Shown here: one piece after another, positions 24,101-36,100 of the stretch | Position numbering within the stretch: the first letter of the stretch is position 1 | How the letters are laid out: each line of letters begins with the position of its first letter | From: Syngnathus acus | Taxonomy: Eukaryota > Chordata > Actinopteri > Syngnathiformes > Syngnathidae | Length of the DNA stretch: 64,000 nucleotides | NCBI RefSeq assembly: GCF_901709675.1 | Contig: NC_051106.1 | Span: forward strand, 7,698,001-7,762,000 | Direction of reading: 5' to 3' | Program-made: the position numbers and the translations under genes | Notes under the pieces: generated by a model | Databases searched by the model: none | The model's input: only the letters and a program-made list of their open reading frames with translations | Told to the model about the DNA's origin: nothing

Positions 24101-27100
24101 AAGAAGAACTGGCTGCCATCCAGACTGAGATGGAAGAGAAGAAGACGCGCTTGGAAAAAGCGCTCTCCGAGAAGGAAAAGTCCACGGAGAGCGAGTGTAA
24201 GATTACTCGGCGCCGCTAACAGTGACGTGATGGTCGTTGGGTTCGAAATTCCGCCGCTTGTGCCCGTAGGCCCCCAGATTCTTGTGGAGCTCCAACATGA
24301 GAAGAACAGCACGGCAAAGGAAATGAAAGAGCTGATGCTTCTTCTCCAGCAGCAGGCGGAGGAGCGACTGAAGCAAGCCCAGGACCGGTGAGAAACATTT
24401 TAGCATCTATTATGATAATATTGCTTGATCATTTTGGCCCAGGGCCTAAAATTAAATTGAATTAAATTCAGATTTGAGGAAGAAAAAGTGGTGTTGGAGC
24501 AGTGTTTGGCTCAGAAGAATGAAATCTCTATGGCGGAGCTGCGCAACAAACATCACGCCAAGTTGGAACAGGAGCGAGCGGCCCTCGCAGACAAACACTC
24601 CAAAGAGACGGAGACTCTCCACGCCAAACACAAAGAGCAAGTGGACTCGCTCAGCGCCAGGCACGGGGAGCAGCTCGCCGCCGTCATTTCCCAACTGCAG
24701 TCAGACCACAAAGCCCAGCTTGTTGCTTTGGAAGCGGCGCTCAATTCCAAGCGCAGGGAGGACCTGGAAGCCCTCGAGGTCATGTTTCAAGAAACCGGTC
24801 GGGCTCAGTTGGAGGCTCGAGAAGCCGAGCTGGCTCGGAAACACCAGGAGGAGACGGATGAAATGGAGAAGAGGATGCTCAGTAACATGGACACCCTGGA
24901 AGCAACGTACCTTAAGGAAGTACACGTAAGTGCACACAGTTGTAGGACCGCATAGCAGAAAGAAAATCCCAAATGCTTTCTGATCCCTTTTTTTTTTGGA
25001 ATATCAGGCACTGCGTGATGAAATGGTGCAACTGGAGCAGAGGCATCTTCAGGACCTCAGTGGTCAAAAGGCGGACCACCAGCGTAAAATGGAGCGTCAC
25101 GCCGCCGAGCAGGAGGCTCTCAGAGAGGAGCTGCGAAAGGATCTGGCTCAGATACACGTGGACAAGTTCAGGGCCATGGCGGCCGAGCTCAGCCACGCTC
25201 ACCAGGTGAACAAGGGTTCATGAATTTGATGGGAATCGCGAAATATTACAATAATGCAATCGTTATTTTGCGTCAATCAACGGAAATATTGCTCCTGTTG
25301 ACAATTTTTAATGTAATATTCAATCACAGTTAGTCTTGATATTTTTAATTTCATAGAAGTTTGCGTTCCCTTTTACAGACTGAACTGTCGGCTCAAAAAG
25401 AGTCCTTGGACACTGAACACTGCAAAGCTCTGACTGGCCTGAAGACGCAGGTATGATCATCCAATCATCCGAGCGATGTAGCAAATAATATATCAATCAC
25501 ATAGTTATCAACATACAGAAATGTCATAAAAGTGCTTCTGGATGTTCTCTAGACTTTATACTGAACAGCAAATTATTTTGTCAGGTTCTGGAACTTGAGG
25601 AGCAACACGGCACTGCTCTTGAGGAGCTCACGCAGGCGTACGCCGCTGAGAAAGAACAACTTCTTCAACAGCACCAACTCCATCTTCAGGTGTGTTTGTC
25701 GTGTGTAAAAGTTCTACTCACACTAGCCCATTAGAGGAGAGGCTTTGACATTTCTGTGAAACCACAGGAGCTTAAAGGAGCCTCGGCACGGGAACTGGAG
25801 GCATGTCGTCGGGAGCTTGAAGAGTCGTCGTCGAGGCAACGACAGCACTTCTTGGAGGAGGCGGAGATCCTCAAAGTCCAATCCAGGGAGAGGTTGCAAG
25901 AGGAGATTCAGCACAAGAAGGTGAAACCTGGTTTTGCTGACTTGTTGCTTACAATGGCTGTGATTCTAGACAATAGAGGGCGTCATGAAGGTCCTCAACT
26001 CACTCCAATAGTTTGATCAGAAAAACAGCAAATCGTTTTTTTTTTTCTTTAAATGAGGATTGGCTAAAAAAGAATCCACAATTGCCAAAAGGGAAAATAC
26101 GAGGGAGACGTTGTGTACGTCTAATAGTTTCTCTATCTATCCAACCGTGTTCGTTTGGGCCAACATTATGTAATCTCTGGATTATTTCATGCTCTCGTGT
26201 GTTTGCTACATTGCTCCTCTAATCTCCACATGCACTAGTTCATCTGAAGGTTTAGTTTTTTTTTTTTTTTTCCTCCCCGCTATTGGACTCCTTCCTAGTG
26301 GAGCTTTATTCAAACCCGGTTTCCGTTTAATCCCGCCGTCCTATACGAGAGGCGGCACGCTTGGCCGTCTGTCTGCATGTGCTTCGGTACATGCGTGTTT
26401 TTCCATCGCTGCCATCTGAACAGTTGCTAAGGGGGATGGATGTAAGCTTTTTATCCGCTGATGCGCAAGGTTTGTAGGACGAATGCGATATTTTTTTTTT
26501 CTCAGACATTTCACTCGCAGCCAGCGAACAACAACAAGCAGATGCCGTCGGCATTCTTTTTTTCTCCCCCCACTTCATGCATCGCTATTTCTTTCAAGGC
26601 TGGAAAGGAGGCGGAGCTTGAGGACCTGCGTCGGGCATTGGCGGAACAGGAAGAGAAGGAGCGCAACTACACCGGCAAAATGAGTCAGCTCACCGCAAAA
26701 CTGCAGCAGCTTGACACTGTGGTGGCCCAGGTACGCTTCACACGCACATGCAAGCAGTCATGAGCATGCAAGTCGGCTTTAACTATCAGGGTGAAATATT
26801 TTCGAAGCCGAAAGAACGTTTTTTTAAACTTTAATTCTTTTACCCTTTTTTTTTCGGGAGATACTTTTGGTGCATTATTGTCGGTGGAAAGAAGGTGGCG
26901 CTAATTCACAAAGTCGACACGATTAGGGAACGCACCAGAGTATAAGTCACAGTGCCTGTCAAACTATAAAAAAGAAAATACAGCGTGAAACATTTTGCTT
27001 GAGCTCTGTATTTGTGCTGCAAATGGGAAGTGAGTGTTTGCATACCCTTTTGTTGTCGTCATAGCACCTGATACTTGGTTGTTTGATGGTAACATATTAA

Positions 27101-30100
27101 CATGTGCACTCAAGCGTCTCTATCATGAGGTCAGCAAAGAGCAGCTTGAGAGCGTTCTGTTGCCCGGGTGATGCCATTGTTTGGTTGATGCAGGTGGCTG
27201 CGTGAAGCGTTTTTAATGGGAAGTAGGAGGGGGAGCGAAAAGGGGAGGGAAGTTCTGTTGGTTTTGGTGCTGGCAGATAGGGAAATAAGCAAGGTAAGAG
27301 AAATCTAATGAGCGAGTCCCAAAGTTGGACAAACTTTTTTTTTTTAAAGGCAGATTGCACTCGATGTGGATTTTAAAAAGTTTAGTAATTCAATAGGATT
27401 GACAAGTAACCTCGTTTTTTTCCTCCCAGTTGCAAGCGGAGATCGGCTGCCTGCGAGGAGAGTTGGAAGGCAAGCGTGCCGAGATGGAGACGCTGGACAC
27501 TCTCCTCCAAAGACGGGAGCGTGAGAGTCAGGAGGGAGGCAACCTTCTCAAAATGCTCACCCATGACTTGCAGACCGCCAAAGAAGAGAGGTTTGTATTG
27601 TCTCTGATTTTTCTTCTGAGATTTTTTTTTGTGTGTGTGTGTGGCAGTCATTTTTTCCTGCCTTCATTTGTCTCATGTAGACGTAAGCTGCACCAGGACA
27701 ACGACAAGCTGAAGAAAGCGCTGATTGAAATGCTTCGTAGTACCGTTGCGACTGAAGAGCTGATTGGCAAAAAGATTAACACCCGAAGCAACGTGCCTGG
27801 GGAAGTCACCCACCAGAGGAGCCCATTAGGGAATAGTGACGCACAAGAATCGGGTCAGTCTTTTTTTTTTTTTTTTCCCCCCCCCCAGCATGTGGGCTTG
27901 ACAGCAAGCAGTTCAGCGGATTTGACTAATCAGTTAACACTCTTGTTTCTTTCAAAAGGCATTCTGGTTGCGGATGAGTCTCAAGCCGAGGAGTTGGAGT
28001 TGACACACCAACTCTGCGAGAGTCTGCTGGTTTCGGACACGCACATTAATCCTGGAGGAGAGGAAGCGGCCATGAATGCCTCCGACCGACTCCGCCAAAC
28101 AGTCGATATGCTCCTGGAGCTGCTCAACCAGGCCAATACACAGGTACTGTACACTTTATTTGATTTCCTAAGATTCCAGATAGAAAAGCCTTTCACTATG
28201 ATATATAGTAACAATCGTCATTGTATATTCTTTATCCGCTGTGAATAGCGACTAATATTAGTGCTGTACTGATGAGCTCCCTCGGTTGGCAAATACGACT
28301 AACCCAGGTTCAAACCTTCCCCTAACTGCAGCTGGAGCAGACACATAACGTCCACTTGTCTCTGGAGGAGAGGTTCGCCCAAAGCCAGGAGGATTCGGCC
28401 CAACTCTTCGAGCAGCACAATCTCTTGTTGATGCAGGTTGAGCAGGAAGTGAAGTTGAAGAGTCAACTGGAGCTGGAACTCCACAAGGCTGAGGGTGAGC
28501 GCCGGGTCTTGTCTTGTTCGAAGCACTGGCCTGCCTCGCTTAGAAAATAATTCACTCATCATGATACACGCAGGTCTCCTGGAGGGTTATGTGGCCGACA
28601 AGGCGGCTCTGGAGGAGGCCTTCCTGCAGAAGGAAGCGCAGGAGGAGCGCTTAGCGCAGGAGCTGGAGGACCTCCGAAGGAAAACTCACCAGACGGAGGG
28701 ATTCTGCGCCGAGCTGGAAAACTTGCGAGCCAAACACCAGGAGCTGAGCGAGGAGCACGCCGCCATCTTGCGGCAAAAGGAGCATCTCTCCGCCGACCTC
28801 GGGGAGAGGGAAAAAGGTGGGTAGAGCGACAAGCCGTAAAATCTTCAAATGTCCTGTTCAGTGAGCAAGCTTACGTAACGGGCGCACTCAGATGTGTCTT
28901 CTCTCCTCCAGGCCGTTGGTTCAATTTAGATCCCGCTGCCGGTTTGTGGGTCAGAGTATGTTTGCAATGTAGAGGTGGGGAGGCTGTGTGCTGTGTTTTT
29001 TTTTTTTTTTTTTTTTGGTCTGCTTTCACAACGCCATCATTGCCAGTTCGCCCGTTTGTGGTAAAGGCTCTTGGAGTGAAGTGTTCTCTTTTTCCCCCTT
29101 TCCTTAAACGTTTCCTGGAAATTTATGGGGGGAAAAAATCCATGGAAAGGTTAAGCTGGGGAAATTTTGGAAACCTTTTACTTGACTGTTCCACCATCTT
29201 CCACCCCCAAAGGTCTGCTGGCAGAGACGGAGCGCTTGACCCGGGAGCGTCTGGACCTACAGCGGCAGGCCGAGAAGGACCACAGCTCTCTGTCACAGCG
29301 CCTGCGGACTCTGGAGAGGGAGCTGGAGGAGCAGGAGACCAAGGGCCTGGAGAAGGAATTGCACCACAAGAACCGCGCCGAAGACCTCGACCAGCAGGTG
29401 CAAGCGCTGGAGAAACAACTCAAGCACGATCGGCAGTTCATTGAGGTAAAAGGAGAAATATTTCTCTCATAACTTCTGTTTCCATGCTTGCATGGTTTCA
29501 TGGAATAGACCAGGATTACATTTTTTGGTCAAACAGGAACAAGCCGTGGAGCGTGAGCACGAGAGAGACGAGTTCCAGCAGGAGATCCGACGGCTGGAGA
29601 GTCAGCTCAGGCAGACGGCCGGCGGCGACGTCAAAGGACACAAGGTGATTTCACTCGCTCGTCTTAATAAATTCACTAAAGGATGGAAAAGGAAAAAAAA
29701 CAAACCGATAGCTCCAAAATAGAATGTGCATGAAGGTGTGTGTAGTGATGCAGTTAGTTAAGGAGCTCTTAACCTCGAGCCTGTTGGTGTTTGCAAGCGT
29801 GTTGAAACAAAGCTTGACTTTTGCCATGTGTTTATTCCTGTGCTGAATTGGACTGCTGTAGTTTGAGGACTTGGTTCTGCAGGTATGGACTTCAACCGGA
29901 GCGTATTTCTCTCAATTTCATGCATGGTGTGCGTTGTTGCATCGTTATCGCTCCGCTTTGGTCGAGTTTTTTTTTTTTTTGTGTGTGTGTAGTGGCCGCC
30001 TTTTGTCAGTCATGTTGCATGCATTTGCCTTCCTCCTTGCCTAAACGCTCCGTCACGTCCATGTCGCTCCTCCCAATGAATGGCTTCGTCATTTTCTCCC

Positions 30101-33100
30101 AGATGCTGCTCATCCCAAATGCCTCCTTTTTTTTTAGCTCCAAATCATATACAGTGGAACCTCCAAAGTCAAAAGTCATGCTGTGGATAAAAGACGCAAT
30201 GTCTGAGAAAGGCTAGGAAATTTCGTGAGACTTTAGGTTGAACAATCAAGGTATTTCAAATCATCAAGCATCACAGAAGAGCTTGGAGTTTCTGACTTTG
30301 GAGGTTCCACCGCAGCTCACAAATCCCATCGCTGCGTCTCTTAAAGCTTCCTTATCACCCCTTTGACATATTCCAAGGTGGAGAGTCTGCAAGCCATCAT
30401 CAAAGACAAGCTGGAGGACCACGCCTCCTTGGCGCTAACCAACCAGCAGGCGCAGAGAGAGCTCGCCGAGCGCAACGAGGAGATCGACAAGATGGCTACA
30501 AGGATCCGCGAGCTGGAGCAAGCCCTGCTCAGTAGCACCGAGTGTAACAGAGCCGTCGGGCAACTGGAGCAAGAACTTCACCGGGCTAAGTTGAGGGAAG
30601 AGGAGCTCACGCAAGTAAGAGAAGCTGGCTCCTTCAACTTTTGGCTCTCGACTCTCTTGGACCTGCACCGTAAATTTCTACTCTTCCTCGCAAGGACAAG
30701 CAGGCCCTGGAACAGCAACAGTTGTCCAACAGGCTTCAGATCTCAGCGCTGCAGTCCAAGCTGGATGAGACGAGACACTGTTACCATGACAACACGCGAG
30801 AACCCACGCAGGAGCTCAGGGATGCTCTGGACGTGGCACAGCAAAGCCTACAGAGCAAGGAACAAGAGGTACGGCGCATTTTGTCTGCCGTTCACAGTTA
30901 TGTGGATTGTGTAAGAATTTCGAGTCTTTTCACGTCGCTGTCTTTCGGAAGGTGAACGTTCTACTGGGCCAACTGGAGAACGTGCAGGGCGACCTAAGCA
31001 TCAAGGAAACAGAGCTGAAACATCTCGCGCTCCAACTGGAGCGACTCACCAGCGACAACGCAGCACACGTTCACGAGCTGCAGAAGCAGATAGATGCCCT
31101 CGAGGTAGCCTCGTCTCAATCGACAGGTATTTTTACATTGTGCTCATCTAACAGCTGCCTTGTGTTTTTCTTATCAGGAAAAAGTGTCTTCCCTTAGTAT
31201 TCTGGCAGAGGAAAAAGAGGTACAAAGACCGGTGGACGATCCGAAAGTGGAGACCCTCCCCTCTGCTCTACTGCACGAGAAGAACCAGGAGATTGACCAC
31301 CTCAATAATGAGATTCAAAAGCTGGAACAGGAGCTGGAGAATACCAACAATAAGGTTCGAACGACACTTGATAAAGCCTGGTTTTCACCAAAAGGTTTGG
31401 TACATGAACATTATTTGCTTTCTCAAAAGGATCTGGAGGTGGAGCTCCACGACCTAAGCTCGCAAGTGGAGCATCTCCAGTCAGAAATTGCCAGGTTGCG
31501 CCAGGACAGGGGCGAAGAAGAAGAGCGCCTCCACGAGGTCATCAGCACGCTGCAAGCCGAGCTCTCCAGGCTCGGGCCCAACGTGTGCGAAGTGAGCGAC
31601 TCGCAGGACGGCGACAGCATCAACCCATCGCCGGCCCCGAGCCCTGAGCCTCGAGTCGGGCCCAGCAGCCTGAAGCACGAACTCAGCTTGAGTCACTCGG
31701 CGTCGACTCGGCCCCTCCGCACCCGCCTGAAAGCGCTTCAGAGTCAGCTGGAGACGGCGGTGGCTGAGAAGGAGGCCCTGGAGCGTTTGCTGCTAACCCA
31801 GGAGGAAGAGTACAGAGGGCACGGCGAAGAGTTTGGCAAACGGCTGACGGCGGAGAGGGAGAAAGCGGACGAGATCCGAGGCCTCTTCGCTCTCAAGGAG
31901 GCCGAGCTGGTGGGCATCGAGGAGGAGAGGAACGCTTTCCGAAAACAGGCACAGCAAGTGGACGCCGTGCAAAAAGAGAGAGACCACCTCAGCTCTCTGG
32001 TTACTCAACTTCAACAGAAGTCTCAAGACCTCGTGAGAGAAATCGAGGCTTTAAAGAACAAAGACCGGGAAATGGAGAATGACAGCCTGACTCTGGAAGC
32101 ACAAGTCCAGAGGCTGCGAGCCGAAGTGGCGGAGAGAGACGAGGCCGTCGCCGAGGAGCAGGCGAGGGCGGACGCGCTCGAGACTGTCAAGGCGGAGCTT
32201 TCGGATGAAAGGGAGACGCTCAGGAGGGAGGAGGGGCAGCTCCAGGAGGAAATTGAAAGGCTTGGACAAGAAGCCGCTGCGCTGAGGGCCCGCGTTGACG
32301 AGCTCACTGCTCAGCTTCTAGAAAAGCAGACTCATCAAGAGGATGCCCAAAAGGAAGTGCTGGTGAGTCCTCACAAAAAAAAAAAAACATTACAATTAAT
32401 GCTAGTAATTTGAGACAGTAGCAACAGCGCCTCTACTGGTTGCAGCCAAGTATTGCAACCCATTTTGCCTTCCTTGCTTCAAGACATAATCAACCACACC
32501 ATGAATCAAATTTAATTATTGGATGCGGATGTATCCTTAGGTCATGGAAAGAGTAACGCCAACAATATATAGTTTGTACTTTATGACTGAAATGGTGACT
32601 ACAGACAATTATATAAATATGAGCGAAAGTTGATGGGATCAGCTGTTAAAAGAATATTGCTCATGATTTCTCTTGGCCAGTATGGGAGTCCTTTTTTGGG
32701 GGTGTTGGGGTCCATGGATGCCTCGCTGCCACTTAAAAAAAAAAAAAAAAAAAAGGAAACTATGTACTGCAGCAGCGGGAGCACATCTGGTTGCAGTTAG
32801 TTATAGCGGAAGGCACGTCACGGCAGCGTCGCGGGGGAAGTGACATTGAAATGAGGAAGCAGATAAAAGATTCGGGGGTAGCTTTTGTTTATCAAGCTGT
32901 TCTCTTGCGTGCGGTTTTCGTCAGCCAAAAAAGCTCATTTGGATTACGTTGGACTACTTTGTGCCGGGATCCAGCTGAGTCCGTGTCGCGCTGTAGACAA
33001 AAATAAATCCCATGTGTGTCATTGGTTGCCTCTCCACTAGACCCATGCAGAGGAGACTCTGGCTAAAGCCGATGCCGCCTTAAGGCTGAGCGAGACGGAG

Positions 33101-36100
33101 CTGGCGAGACTGGGGGCAGAGCATCAGGCCCTGAGGGAAGAGTTGACCACCGTGAAACAAGACTTAAGCAACACCACTCAAAGGGCTGAAAAACTACACC
33201 AAGAAGGACAGGTAACAACCGGACACTCAAATTTTGCAAATGTTCAACCTGAAATTTCCCTTTCAAATTCCATTCTTAGAGCAAAGACCGCGCCGTAGCG
33301 GACCTGGAAAATAACAACCGCCTGCTGAAAGAAGAGCTTGAACGCCTACGGGAAGACCTGAACACACACGAGGAGACGCTGGTCCCCCAGCAAAGCCAGC
33401 TGCAGCACAGCCAACCGGACACGTTTGTTCAATACAAGAGAGACCCGTACAGGGGTGAGTCCTCCATGAACCTCCGTGGTCCAGCGCTTGTTTCATTTCA
33501 TTATTATTTTAGTCAAAACCAATATGACCTTCTCAAATTCACCTTTCAGATCTTTCTCAGAGGGCCTTAGAAGACGTGGTGAGGCTCTACCGTGACAACA
33601 CCTCCTTGAGCTCCCCGGAGGTGTTGCGGCACCTGGAGCGCTCCGAAGAGTTCTTCCAAGAACAGTTTCACGTGTCCGCTCTGGGCTCTCGTCTGTCCGA
33701 GCTAAGCGTGCTAGATCAGGACCACGTTCGGGTTAATAAATCCCCCGTGGTGGCGATGGAGCCACCGCTCTCCAGGACCATCACACCGGACCTGACCACA
33801 CAGAGCAGCCACTCCCCTCGATCGCTCTCCGTCTCGGATAACTTCTCCATCGTGGACTCGGTCGGCGAAGACAAAGTATGTGCTCGCAATAGGATCGTGT
33901 TCAGTTTTGAAGACATTTGTTTGAAATCGTTTCTTTGTGTATCGATCCATTTTAGGTGTGTGATTTGGAAGGACTTGACGTAACAGCACCCCCGTCACCG
34001 CTCGGCTCCGCCTCTTCCATATCGGCACCAGAATGGGCCAGCGACGGCTACGGCAGCAGTGGGTAGTTGTGATCGCCCCCATCTGCAATGCAGCATTAAC
34101 GGAGACTTTCCTTCATCTGCCTCGCTTCAGACATGAGCTCGGAACTGGGCGCCAGGCTGCGAGTGGAGCTGGACCAGACCGAGAGGCTGGACGCACAGTT
34201 TGTCGAGTATCTCCGCTGCCGGGGCATGAACCCCACGGCTAACACCGATAGCGCTGCGGGCAGCATGAGCTACTGCGATGACCTTTTGTCTCCGGAACTT
34301 CAGGTAGAGCTGGCACTGTCAAATTCTTTTTTTTTTTAAATCACTTATTAACAGTTATGATGCAGCAGCTCTAATTTAATTTTGGTACTTTTTAATTTTA
34401 TTTATTCTATTTGGGGATGACTATATATGTATGTTTTTAACAGGCCCTGTTAAGGAAAGTGTACCAAGAAAGCTGTCGAATACTGACCTTGTCCCAGCGT
34501 CGGGCCTCGTCCTCGTTCCATCCATCATACGTGGCGGAATTCAACTCGCTCTCGCAGCTCCAGGATCAAGAGCGTCCCGCTTTACTGGGCCAAGGGGACA
34601 AGCCGTCGTCCGACGCCCCGATGGGCTGGCAGGAGGAGAAGAGGGCCCTGCAGGAGACGGTGATCGCACTGCGTGAGCTGCTCTGCCGAATGGCACAGAG
34701 GCGTACAAATGTGAGTTTGTTAACGTGTGTGTTTTTGCCGCGCAATCTGTGTTTTTGACACACTTTTCCCCCTCCGTCTCCAGACTGACACCAGAGCTGG
34801 CGCTGACAAGGAGCAGCTGCAGTCAGAATCCCAAACAAGGGCAGATCTGGACGAGAGCCAGAAGCGGCTGAAATATGCACACGAGACACAGCAGGAGCAA
34901 AAGAACAAAATACAGACACTCAGGTAAAATATTCTCGCATTCCTAATGCCAAATGCGAAACGTTCCTCGTGTAAATATAAGCGCTAAAATGGATCCCGCA
35001 GGTTGACTGTAGAAGAGTGCGAGCAGACGTTGACAAAGGAACGAGCGCTCGCCCTGGAGCTTAAGCAGCAGCTGGAGCAAGAACGAGCTCTCAACGTGCG
35101 TCAAGAGAATGAGGTCGAGCAAAAATTAGAGGTAGGGACTAGACCTGGGGGGGGGGGGGCATTGTGTGATTTCCCAAACTCACCTAAAGAACCCGTGTCC
35201 TCTCCCAGGTTATGCGAGCAGCCGCTGAGGAGCGGCGGTCCGAGATGCTGGCCCTCCAGGGTCTCGTGGAGCAGGAGAAGGTGGCGAGCAGCAACCTGAG
35301 ACGCGAGCTCCAGATCGAGCAGTCCCGCAGCGATTTGCTGGAGAAGCGTTTGGACCACTTGCAAAAGAAGCTCGAAGACGAGCGCCGGCACTCGGCCGAC
35401 CTACACGAGGAGAACGCCCGCCTGGAACGCCTCCTGAGCCAATCGGAATCCCGCCTCGTCGAAGTCCGCTCCAAGCTGGCTGACTCCCAAAGGACGCTGG
35501 ACGAAGCGCTTGACCGCTGCTCCAAACAAATCGACAACGTGAACCGCAGACACGAAGCCGACGCCGCCCGAGACAGGAAGTTCATCTCCGACTTGCGCTC
35601 GCAGCTCGAGGAGGAGCGAAGGCGAGGGGAGGATCTCGCAGCCTCGGCGGACAAACTGAGAGCGGAGGTCTTGGAGAGCAGGAGGAGACTCGATGAGGAA
35701 AAGAGCCGGGAGGAAACCTTGAGGGAGCAGAAAAGAAAGGTCGACCTCTCTTTGGAGGCGCAGGTTGCGGAGCTCGCGGAACTGAAGGAGAGGATGCAAC
35801 TGTTGAAGGACAAGCAGAAGGAACGTGAGGAGCAATGGGAGCAGGAGCGCCAAAAGGGCTGGCAGGAGCAGATGGAGAAGGAGAGACGGCAGGAGAGGAC
35901 CAATAACAAACTGGTAAGTGCGGCAAGGCTCATCCATGGATTTTGACAACCAGTACACGAAAGGTTGACCTTCTTTCTGTTTTGCTCTCGTGGAAGCGCG
36001 ACCTGGAGTTGCTGAGGCAGCAGGACAGGAAACACACGGAGGAGCTACAACGCACTTTGGCCGAGCTCCAAAAAGAGGAGCGGGACATGGCCGCTCAGAG

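Noticed and set aside
23830-24312. 160-codon minus-strand open frame
   Set aside because: It is a Leu-rich antisense frame over pcnt exons 23-25 and runs through plus-strand splice sites.
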